Positions 1 to 5,153 of a stretch of DNA of 5,214 nt are shown here, in pieces. The notes beneath the pieces are model-generated. The model saw nothing but the letters and a program-made list of their open reading frames with translations, ran no database searches and was not told where the DNA came from. Origin of the DNA: Phycisphaerae bacterium (lineage in GTDB: Bacteria > Planctomycetota > Phycisphaerae > Phycisphaerales > SM1A02); NCBI GenBank assembly GCA_016873375.1, contig VGXJ01000146.1, positions 1-5,214 on the forward strand, given 5' to 3'. Position 1 is the first letter of the stretch. Each line of letters begins with the position of its first letter. The position numbers and the translations under genes are program-made.

Positions 1-135
1 GCCGATCGAGACGACCTTGCCCTGCATGGGGCGCTCCTTGGCGCTTTCAGGAAGGAAGAGGCCGCTGGCGGTCTTGGTTTCGGCATCGAGGGGCTTGACG
101 ACGAGTCGATCTTCGAGCGGACGGACGATGGACAT
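1..135 (-). CDS. groES: GroES co-chaperonin, N-terminal 45 residues (partial, runs off the left edge)
   Basis: This is the 10-kDa co-chaperonin that caps the GroEL ring and closes the folding chamber in the cytoplasm. Seen: the frame starts M-S-I-V-R-P-L-E-D-R-L-V-V-K-P, the standard GroES opening (R-P-L-x-D-R-V-x-V). It continues through the mobile loop (about residues 18-35), whose hydrophobic tripeptide that contacts GroEL reads L-F-L (residues 26-28), where E. coli has I-V-L. It then enters the first beta-barrel strands (G-K-V-V-S-I-G). The start is fixed by a strong AAGGAG ribosome binding site (complement of 145-150), 9 nt before the ATG. The spacer from the groEL stop is 65 bp, with no obvious promoter, so co-transcription with groEL is likely. 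About half of the protein lies outside the window. Family assignment is firm; what follows downstream is unknown. Confidence 0.93.
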   Translation of the reverse strand, partial: MSIVRPLEDRLVVKPLDAETKTASGLFLPESAKERPMQGKVVSIG

Positions 136-200
136 GATGGTGTGCTCCTTGCGGTGGTGTCGTGAGGTGTTCTGGTGATGGATGATGACGGTGCCCGGGC

Positions 201-1853
201 TCAGAAGCCCATGCCGCCGCCGTGGTCGTGGTCATGGCCGTGGTCGTGGCCGCCGCCCTCGTCCTTGGGCTTGGGGGCCTCGACGATGATGCAGTCGGTG
301 ACCAGGAGCAGGCTGGCGACGCTCGCTGCGTTCTGCAGCGCGGTGCGATCGACCTTGGCCGGCGTGAGCACGCCGTCCTTGAGCAGGCAGCCGTAGGTGC
401 GGGTCAGGGCGTTGAAGCCCTCGGTGCCCTTCATCTCGGTGACCTTGGCGACGACGACCGAGCCCTTCTCGCCAGCGTTGTCGGCGATGGTGCGCAGCGG
501 CACCACGAGCGCTTCGCGCACCGCGTCGACGCCGAATGCCTCGTCGCCTTCGAGCGAGTCACGCAGCTTCTTCAGGGTGGGGACGGCACGCACGAAGCTC
601 GTGCCACCGCCGGCCACGACGCCCTCGGCCACCGCAGCGCGGGTGGCGTGGAGCGCATCCTCGATGCGGCCCTTCTTCTCCTTGAGCTCGGTCTCGCTGT
701 GCGCACCGACCTTGATCTGCGCAACGCCGCCGGCGAGCTTGGCCAGGCGCTCCTGGAGCTTCTCGCGGTCGTAGTCGCTGTCGGTGCGCTCGATCTCGGC
801 GCGGATCTGCGTGCAGCGGCCTTCGATCGCCTTGGTGCTGCCCGCACCTTCGACGATGGTCGTGTTCTCGCTGGTGATCTCGAGCTTCTTGGCTTGGCCG
901 AGCTGCTTGATCTCGATCTTGTCGAGCTCGATGCCGAGGTCCTTCATGATGGCGGTGCCACCGGTGAGGATCGCGATGTCCTCGAGCATGGCCTTGCGGC
1001 GATCGCCATAGCCGGGGGCCTTGACGGCGCAGACATTCAGGACACCACGCATCTTGTTGATCACCAGGGCGCTGAGGGCTTCGCCGGTGACATCTTCAGC
1101 GATGATGAGCAGGGGTCGCTTGGCGGAGACGACCTTCTCGAGGAACGGAACGAGCTTGGTGATCGAGTCGATCTTGTCCTCGTAGACCAGCACGAGGGCC
1201 TTGTCGAGCGTGGCGGTCATCTTCTCGACGTTGGTGACGAAGTTCGGGCTCAGGTAGCCGCGGTCGAACTGCATGCCTTCGACGACATCGACATAGGTTT
1301 CCAGTCCCTTGCCTTCCTCGACGGTGATCACGCCATCCTTGCCGACCTTCTCGAAGGCATCGGCCATGATGGTGCCGACCTCTTCATCGTTGTTTGCGCT
1401 GATGGCGGCGACCGCTGCGATGCCGCCCTTGATCGAGCTGACCGGCTTGGCCATGTCGCGGATCGTCTCCGTGACGCTGGCGACGGCCTTGCGCATGCCG
1501 CGTGCGACGGAGTTGGCATCGGCCCCGGAGGCCACGTAGCGCAGCCCGCTGCGGAAGAGTGCCTCGGCCAGGACGGTGGCGGTGGTGGTGCCGTCGCCCG
1601 CATCGTCACTGGTCTTGCTGGCGGCTTCCTTCACGAGCTTGGCGCCCATGTTCTCGACCTTGCAGCGGAGCTCGATTTCCTCGGCCACGCTCACGCCATC
1701 CTTGGTGACGGTGGGTCCGCCCCAGCTCTTGTCGAGGACCGCGTTGCGGCCGCGGGGGCCAAGGGTGCTCTTGACGGCCGAGGCGAGTTTCTCGACGCCG
1801 GCGAGAAGGCTCTTGCGGGCGTCGACGTCAAAGGTCAGTTCTTTCGCTGCCAT
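201..1853 (-). CDS. groEL: GroEL/Cpn60 chaperonin with histidine-rich C-terminal tail
   Basis: This is an ATP-driven 60-kDa chaperonin, expected to form double heptameric rings that fold cytoplasmic proteins with GroES. Seen: 550 aa, a full-length family size. The ATP-site motifs are intact: K-D-G-V at 51-54 (Asp52), G-D-G-T-T-T at 86-91 (Asp87), E-D-A-L-H-A-T-R at 398-405 (catalytic Asp399) and G-G-G at 415-417. The apical domain (about 190-375) includes L-L-I-I-A-E-D-V and A-P-G-Y-G-D-R-R-K-A-M-L. One apical substrate-contact position differs from E. coli: Y-L-S-P-Y-F reads Y-L-S-P-N-F (Asn204). The tail is not the usual GGM repeat; it carries five His at 536-544 alternating with Asp/Gly and ends G-G-G-M-G-F. 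The start at M-A-A-K-E-L-T-F matches the family and has a GGAG site 10 nt upstream. An in-frame ATG 75 bp further upstream (1928) would add 25 non-conserved residues and lies upstream of the predicted transcription start. groES follows rather than precedes it. Mycobacterial GroEL1 also has a His-rich tail (family knowledge); a metal-related role here is inference. Confidence 0.97.
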   Translation of the reverse strand: MAAKELTFDVDARKSLLAGVEKLASAVKSTLGPRGRNAVLDKSWGGPTVTKDGVSVAEEIELRCKVENMGAKLVKEAASKTSDDAGDGTTTATVLAEALFRSGLRYVASGADANSVARGMRKAVASVTETIRDMAKPVSSIKGGIAAVAAISANNDEEVGTIMADAFEKVGKDGVITVEEGKGLETYVDVVEGMQFDRGYLSPNFVTNVEKMTATLDKALVLVYEDKIDSITKLVPFLEKVVSAKRPLLIIAEDVTGEALSALVINKMRGVLNVCAVKAPGYGDRRKAMLEDIAILTGGTAIMKDLGIELDKIEIKQLGQAKKLEITSENTTIVEGAGSTKAIEGRCTQIRAEIERTDSDYDREKLQERLAKLAGGVAQIKVGAHSETELKEKKGRIEDALHATRAAVAEGVVAGGGTSFVRAVPTLKKLRDSLEGDEAFGVDAVREALVVPLRTIADNAGEKGSVVVAKVTEMKGTEGFNALTRTYGCLLKDGVLTPAKVDRTALQNAASVASLLLVTDCIIVEAPKPKDEGGGHDHGHDHDHGGGMGF

Positions 1854-1911
1854 GATGCAAAGTCTCCAGTTGGGTGGTCTGTGCGCGGGATGCCCCGCGT
1901 CCACGCCGTCG

Positions 1912-1928
1912 AGCAATCTGCGTGCCAA
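1912..1928 (-). promoter_or_regulatory. Sigma-54 (RpoN) promoter of groEL
   Basis: Read on the minus strand the site is TTGGCACG-CAGA-TTGCT, which matches the published sigma-54 core YTGGCACG-N4-TTGCW at every specified base. The invariant GG (-24) and GC (-12) are separated by exactly 10 bp. Counting 12 nt from the GC puts the transcription start near base 1901. That gives a leader of about 48 nt containing the GGAG ribosome binding site and no upstream in-frame ATG. The element sits in the intergenic region with the correct orientation. Sigma-54 promoters need an ATP-dependent activator, so groEL expression would be conditional. No CIRCE element (TTAGCACTC-N9-GAGTGCTAA) is visible. This is a sequence match only; transcription has not been measured. 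Confidence 0.78.
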
Positions 1929-1936
1929 TTGGCACG
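1921..1936. repeat. 16-bp perfect palindrome overlapping the -24 box of groEL
   Basis: CGTGCCAATTGGCACG is identical to its own reverse complement. Its left half supplies, on the minus strand, the TGGCACG of the sigma-54 -24 element; the right half extends upstream. A gap-free palindrome of this length could be a dimeric repressor or modulator site that competes with RNA polymerase holoenzyme. It could also arise simply because TGGCACG is fixed by sigma-54 and happens to be mirrored. It does not match CIRCE. The regulatory role is inference. Confidence 0.5.
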
Positions 1937-1945
1937 AATTCAGAC

Positions 1946-1988
1946 CGGCTCATGCCACCAAGCCGACTGAATCGGCTTCTCAGAGCCG
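1946..1988. promoter_or_regulatory. Cluster of alternating CGGCT/AGCCG pentamers, candidate upstream activator site for groEL
   Basis: Four copies of one pentamer alternate in orientation: CGGCT 1946-1950, AGCCG 1961-1965, CGGCT 1973-1977 and AGCCG 1984-1988. The middle pair extends to a perfect inverted repeat with 7-bp arms (AAGCCGA 1960-1966, TCGGCTT 1972-1978) and a 5-bp centre; the last two form another with a 6-bp centre. Relative to the predicted groEL start at 1901 they span about -45 to -87, somewhat closer than the usual -80 to -150 range for sigma-54 enhancers. Transcribed, the 7-bp arms could also form a small hairpin. The activator-binding role is inferred from position and symmetry. 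Confidence 0.4.
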
Positions 1989-2021
1989 TTATTATTGTCC
2001 GCCTTGAACAAAGATCCCTCG

Positions 2022-2065
2022 CCGCGGTCCCGCTGCCAAGTCGGCAGCGGTCACTTGGACCGCGG
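2022..2065 (-). terminator. Nested hairpin at the 3' end of the zinc-ribbon membrane protein gene, probable terminator
   Basis: Outer arms 2022-2030 and 2057-2065 pair perfectly over 9 bp. Inside them, 2031-2037 and 2043-2049 pair over 7 bp around a 5-nt loop, leaving a 7-nt bulge on one side. The TGA of the minus-strand gene (complement of 2051-2053) lies within that bulge. On the minus strand the structure is followed by a modest T-rich run (TCTTTGTT, about 2006-2013), so it is only a partly canonical intrinsic terminator. It would insulate the groEL promoter region from read-through. Confidence 0.5.
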
Positions 2066-2935
2066 ATCGTCAGTCAGGACTTCGTACAGAGGCAACTGAA
2101 TCGCCATCAAGCTGCGGGCCACCCAAATCGAATTGGCGGCTAGGTACAGCATGCCCAAGGTCAGCAGTCCGCCGACCACCAGCATCATCACCCGCACCAT
2201 GTCCACCCAGTCGAAGAGCTGTCGGTGAACGAAGACCGCCTCGGCGGTGGCCAAGGCCAGAAGCACCAGGCCCGCCAAGCCAAGAAGGTCAAGGTCCTGG
2301 CGAGCCAAGTGCGCTTCGCGGTAGGTCCGGCTGCGCCGACCCAGCACGGAGAAGGCGCGGCGCAAGCCCAGCGCGACCATGCATGCCAGGCCCGCCTCAG
2401 CGGCGAGGCACGCGATGGACCACCCGCGGCCGACCAGGGGTGGCGAGAAGATCGACAGTTCGCCGGCAATGCGCAGGACATCGATCGCCAGCCAGACGGG
2501 GAGGCACCACAGCGCACGGGGCACGATGGCGCCGTATTCGCGCGCGAGCACATCATCGCGCCGGGCGGACATGAGCCGTGCACCGATGCATGCCGTGAGC
2601 AGGCCCACGAGACCCATGATCGAGGCCGCGAGCGTGGCCATGCGCGGTGTTTGTGGTGCGCCCTCGGCGACAAAGGTGAGGGCGCGCGCGGCGCCCGCGG
2701 GACCGCTGAGGCAGGTCCACCAGAGCGCGAGCGCAACGCAGCAGAGTGCAAGTCCGATCGCCACCGACCATGGATGCCGCAGGCGCAGCAAGCCTCGCAC
2801 CCCCACATCCGTGCACTCGACCAGCGTGGTCATGATCGGCGTGCCGCACTCGGGGCATCGATCCCACGCGGCGACTCCCTTCAGGTCATGACGGCATGAT
2901 CGGCAGGGCAGATGGATCCCGATGCGCACGGACAT
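2051..2935 (-). CDS. Zinc-ribbon multi-pass membrane protein of unknown function
   Basis: I do not recognise a named family. Seen: 294 aa. The N-terminus carries a likely zinc ribbon with Cys11-x2-Cys14 and Cys27-P-E-Cys30 (a C-x2-C-x12-C-P-x-C-G layout), facing the cytoplasm or at the membrane surface. The remainder has about six hydrophobic segments (roughly 57-75, 98-120, 140-157, 172-192, 214-236 and 247-272) separated by short Arg-rich loops (for example 193-211), and ends in a short polar tail (D-D-P-R-S-K). There is no signal peptide or catalytic motif. Small membrane proteins with an N-terminal C-x2-C...C-P-x-C-G ribbon recur in planctomycete genomes, mostly without assigned function (general knowledge). 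The ATG at 2935 is preceded by an in-frame stop four codons upstream (complement of 2945-2947), so the start is well bounded, but no clear Shine-Dalgarno sequence is present. It is divergent from moxR across 34 bp. Confidence 0.82.
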   Translation of the reverse strand: MSVRIGIHLPCRSCRHDLKGVAAWDRCPECGTPIMTTLVECTDVGVRGLLRLRHPWSVAIGLALCCVALALWWTCLSGPAGAARALTFVAEGAPQTPRMATLAASIMGLVGLLTACIGARLMSARRDDVLAREYGAIVPRALWCLPVWLAIDVLRIAGELSIFSPPLVGRGWSIACLAAEAGLACMVALGLRRAFSVLGRRSRTYREAHLARQDLDLLGLAGLVLLALATAEAVFVHRQLFDWVDMVRVMMLVVGGLLTLGMLYLAANSIWVARSLMAIQLPLYEVLTDDPRSK

Positions 2936-2954
2936 GGAACAAGCCTAGCGCACC

Positions 2955-2960
2955 TATACT
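2955..2960 (+). promoter_or_regulatory. Candidate -10 box for moxR-queC (near-leaderless transcript)
   Basis: TATACT stands out in a GC-rich 34-bp divergent spacer and differs from TATAAT at one base. It ends 9 nt before the moxR ATG, so transcription would begin only about 3 nt before the start codon. This agrees with the absence of a Shine-Dalgarno motif before moxR. A convincing -35 is missing; the nearest candidate is GGACAT at 2930-2935, with an over-long 19-bp spacer. The complementary strand gives a weaker TATAGG that could serve the divergent membrane-protein gene. Confidence 0.4.
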
Positions 2961-2969
2961 CGGCAAAGC

Positions 2970-3896
2970 ATGGACCCCGTGCAGAAGCTGCGCGACACGA
3001 TCGGTACGGCCTATCTGGGCAATCGCCAAGCCGTGGATCGCTTGGTGACCTGCTTGCTCGCACGCGGGCATGCCCTGATCGAGGATGTCCCGGGCGTCGG
3101 CAAGACCACGCTCGCCAGTGCGCTCGCGCGCAGCCTGCAGTGTTCGTTCGGCCGCGTCCAGTGCACGCCCGACCTCTTGCCGAGCGACGTCACCGGCGCG
3201 AGCGTCTTCCTGCGCGACCGGGGGCAGTTCGAGTTTCGTCCGGGCCCGGTCTTCGCCAACATCGTGCTCGCCGACGAGGTCAATCGCGCCACGCCGCGCA
3301 CGCAGAGCGCGCTGCTCGAGGCGATGGGCGAGGGCTCGGTCACGGTCGAGGGGATCACGCACCGCTTGCCGCAGCCCTTCATGGTGGTGGCGACGCAGAA
3401 TCCCTATGAATTCGAGGGCACCTACACGCTGCCTGAGAACCAGCTTGATCGCTTCCTGATGCGCGTCACCCTCGGCTATCCGAGCCCCGACGACGAGAGC
3501 CGCGTGATCCTGCAGCAACCCGGGCGCACGGCCCTGCCGTCGATCGAGCCGGTCATGGATGCGGCCGGCGTGCTCGCGATGCAGGATGCGGTCGACCGCA
3601 TCAGGCTGGCGCAGCCACTCGTTGACTACATCATCGCGCTCGCATCGGCCACGCGCGAGCACGAGGAACTGCAGCTGGGCGTGAGCCCGCGCGGTGCGCT
3701 CGCGCTCGCGCAAGTCGCGCGTGCCACGGCCTACATGGACGGCCGCGACTTCGTTACGCCCGAGGACATCGTCGGCAACGCCGCGGCGGTGTTCGTGCAT
3801 CGCATCATGCCGCGCGGCTCGATGGAGTTCGGCGACGCGCAGGCGGCACGCCGCATCGTGCAGCATGTGCTCGAGACGGTGCCGAGCCCGGCATGA
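2970..3896 (+). CDS. MoxR-family AAA+ ATPase
   Basis: MoxR AAA+ proteins are cytoplasmic ATPases thought to act as chaperones that mature or activate partner proteins, often with a von Willebrand factor A (VWA) partner. Seen: 308 aa, typical for the family. Walker A is P-G-V-G-K-T-T (41-47), Walker B is V-L-A-D-E-V-N-R (99-106) and sensor 1 is A-T-Q-N-P (141-145). The family signature E-G-T-Y-x-L-P-E-x-Q-L-D-R-F lies at 149-162, and a sensor-2 type S-P-R-G at 239-242 sits in the C-terminal lid domain (about 225-300). All key ATPase residues are present, so it should be active. The ATG at 2970 is the first after an in-frame TAG at 2946 and begins the usual N-terminal helix. MoxR genes are commonly followed by DUF58/VWA genes; here the next gene is queC and no VWA partner is in view. 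The substrate is therefore unknown. Confidence 0.95.
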   Translation: MDPVQKLRDTIGTAYLGNRQAVDRLVTCLLARGHALIEDVPGVGKTTLASALARSLQCSFGRVQCTPDLLPSDVTGASVFLRDRGQFEFRPGPVFANIVLADEVNRATPRTQSALLEAMGEGSVTVEGITHRLPQPFMVVATQNPYEFEGTYTLPENQLDRFLMRVTLGYPSPDDESRVILQQPGRTALPSIEPVMDAAGVLAMQDAVDRIRLAQPLVDYIIALASATREHEELQLGVSPRGALALAQVARATAYMDGRDFVTPEDIVGNAAAVFVHRIMPRGSMEFGDAQAARRIVQHVLETVPSPA

Positions 3897-4588
3897 CGCC
3901 CTCGGCCGAGCAACACCATGGAGGTGGAGCACCCCGCCATGCGGTGGTCCTGCTCTCCGGCGGGCTCGACAGTGCCGTCACGGCGGCATGGCTCCGGCAC
4001 GAGGGCTTCGCCGTGCATGCACTGAGCTTCGACTACGGGCAGCGGCACAGCGTTGAGCTGAAGGCAGCAGCGCGTGTGGCCCAGCAGGTCGGCGTGGTGG
4101 AGCACGTCGTGCAGCGCATCGATCTGCGGGCATTCGGCGGCAGTGCGCTGACGGCGGACATTGCCGTGCCGAAGGATCGCTCGCCAGCGCAGATGGCCAG
4201 CTCGATCCCGGTCACCTATGTGCCGGCGCGCAACACGATCTTCCTGGCGTTCGCGCTCGCCTTCGCCGAGGTCCGCGGTGCATTCGACCTTGGCATCGGC
4301 GTGAATGCCATCGACTACTCGGGGTATCCCGACTGCAGGCCCGAGTTCATCGCGGCGTTCGAGCGCGTGGCGAACCTGGCCACGCGTGCGGGCGTGGAGT
4401 CGGGGCACATCCGGCTGCACACGCCACTGCAGGAGTTGAGCAAGGCGCAGATCGTGCGGCTCGGCCGCAAGCTTGGCGTGGACCTGTCGCTCACGATCTC
4501 GTGCTACGACCCCTCGGCCGACGGCGTGCCCTGCGGTCGCTGCGATGCCTGCGAGCTGCGCGCCCGCGGGTTCGCTGAGGCGGGTTGA
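3893..4588 (+). CDS. queC: 7-cyano-7-deazaguanine (preQ0) synthase QueC
   Basis: QueC converts 7-carboxy-7-deazaguanine to preQ0 using ATP and ammonia, a cytoplasmic step on the way to queuosine in tRNA (or to 7-deazaguanine DNA modifications in some systems). Seen: 231 aa, normal length. The PP-loop ATP motif is S-G-G-L-D-S at 22-27, followed by the F-D-Y-G-Q-R-H block (46-52), V-P-A-R-N (110-114) and D-Y-S-G-Y-P-D-C-R-P-E-F (141-152). The C-terminal zinc site uses Cys204, Cys214, Cys217 and Cys220 (S-C-Y-D-P ... C-G-R-C-D-A-C). The ATG overlaps the moxR stop as ATGA, indicating translational coupling; there is no independent ribosome binding site directly upstream. The first 16 residues are a non-conserved His/Gly-rich lead-in (H-H-G-G-G). 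No queD, queE or queF neighbours are visible, so the rest of the pathway must be encoded elsewhere. Confidence 0.96.
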   Translation: MTPSAEQHHGGGAPRHAVVLLSGGLDSAVTAAWLRHEGFAVHALSFDYGQRHSVELKAAARVAQQVGVVEHVVQRIDLRAFGGSALTADIAVPKDRSPAQMASSIPVTYVPARNTIFLAFALAFAEVRGAFDLGIGVNAIDYSGYPDCRPEFIAAFERVANLATRAGVESGHIRLHTPLQELSKAQIVRLGRKLGVDLSLTISCYDPSADGVPCGRCDACELRARGFAEAG

Positions 4589-4594
4589 GCCTCA
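4576..4594. terminator. Short hairpin shared by the convergent queC and dockerin-remnant 3' ends
   Basis: TGAGGC (4576-4581) pairs with GCCTCA (4589-4594) around a 7-nt loop. The structure includes the queC stop codon and the final stop of the minus-strand dockerin remnant, which are separated by only 3 bp. The stem is only 6 bp and neither strand shows a clear T-tract, so termination is possible but weakly supported. Confidence 0.25.
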
Positions 4595-5014
4595 CGCCCC
4601 GAAGGACGACAGCAGCATGCCCAGGTCGGCGCCATCGACCGTGCCATCGTCGTTGAGATCTGCGGCCCAACCGGCGCAGTCACCTCACGCAGCAAGCATG
4701 ATGCCGAGGTCGGCACCATCGCCGTCGCGATCGACATCGCCGAACAGTCCCTCGCATGCATCAGGGATGAGGTTGCCGTTGAGATCAGTTGCGCCCGGTG
4801 GAGCGATCACGATCGCGCTCGGCCGCGGTGCATCCGCGGGAGAGATGCGGTAGGAGCGGTCGGTGTACCCAATCACGAGCGCGAAGCCGTTGACCGTCGA
4901 ACTGCTGTTGGGGGCGGCTGCAAGGATCGCACGGCCGTCACCGGCTGCACACAGCGCCACCGAGAACATGGGACAACACGACGCCGGATGCAGGGCTGAG
5001 CAACGGTCAAGGAG
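4592..5014 (-). pseudogene. Degraded C-terminal remnant of a GC-type dockerin extracellular protein
   Basis: Seen: one minus-strand frame is open from 5014, with its first ATG at 4969. It contains an EF-hand-like motif D-L-N-G-N-L-I-P-D-A-C-E (about 4750-4785) and then D-V-D-R-D-G-D-G-A-D-L-G-I-M-L-A-A. It hits TGA at 4685-4687 and continues in the same frame as G-D-C-A-G-W-A-A-D-L-N-D-D-G-T-V-D-G-A-D-L-G and onward to a final TGA at 4592-4594. The region after the stop is an intact second dockerin repeat. Known: tandem D-x-N-x-D-G-x-x-D-G-A-D-L-G-x-L-L repeats form the C-terminal anchoring or sorting module of many Phycisphaerae secreted proteins, and the module normally reads A-W-G-D-C-A-G at this junction. 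The TGA thus sits where TGG (Trp) is expected. The first repeat also lacks two residues of its calcium-binding loop. No signal peptide, catalytic domain or ribosome binding site remains upstream, and a TAG (5015-5017) closes the frame. It is probably a relic; a sequencing error at the TGA or a short expressed peptide are alternatives. Confidence 0.72.
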
Positions 5015-5153
5015 CTAAGAAGCGTGAGGTGTGCACCCCAAGACGCGGGAACGGTCGAGGTCGCGCGGGCGATGCACCGCATGTTCCGCGCCGCCGTTCG
5101 CCCAACGCACTGCATGTGCCGCGCCAGCGATCGCCCCCGCCATGCGAGCCGAC

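Noticed and set aside
222..249. GTGGTCGTGG-type short tandem pattern
   Set aside because: It is simply the coding sequence of the His/Asp/Gly tail of GroEL, so it is not reported as a separate DNA repeat.
1854..1928. Upstream ATG at 1928 extending GroEL by 25 residues
   Set aside because: The added residues are unlike any GroEL N-terminus, the ATG lies within the palindrome/-24 region, and it is upstream of the predicted transcription start. The ATG at 1853 has its own ribosome binding site.
1930..1946. TGGCACG on the plus strand as a second, divergent sigma-54 promoter
   Set aside because: The palindrome supplies a -24 box in this direction too, but the required GC 10 bp downstream is absent (the sequence runs on as AATTCAGACC), and no plus-strand gene starts nearby.
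222..1970. A 582-codon open frame on the plus strand, antisense to groEL
   Set aside because: It mirrors groEL codon for codon in a GC-rich genome, has low-complexity Ala/Gly/Asp/Leu composition and no recognisable motifs, while the opposite strand encodes an unmistakable chaperonin.
1921..1988. CIRCE operator upstream of groEL
   Set aside because: Neither the palindrome nor the pentamer repeats match TTAGCACTC-N9-GAGTGCTAA in sequence or spacing.
2886..3932. A 348-codon open frame on the minus strand, antisense to moxR
   Set aside because: Arg/His/Ala-rich composition typical of antisense shadows; the plus strand carries all AAA+ motifs.
5127..5134. GCGATCGC octamer resembling the cyanobacterial HIP1 repeat
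   Set aside because: A single copy in a GC-rich sequence with no other cyanobacterial signal; most likely chance.
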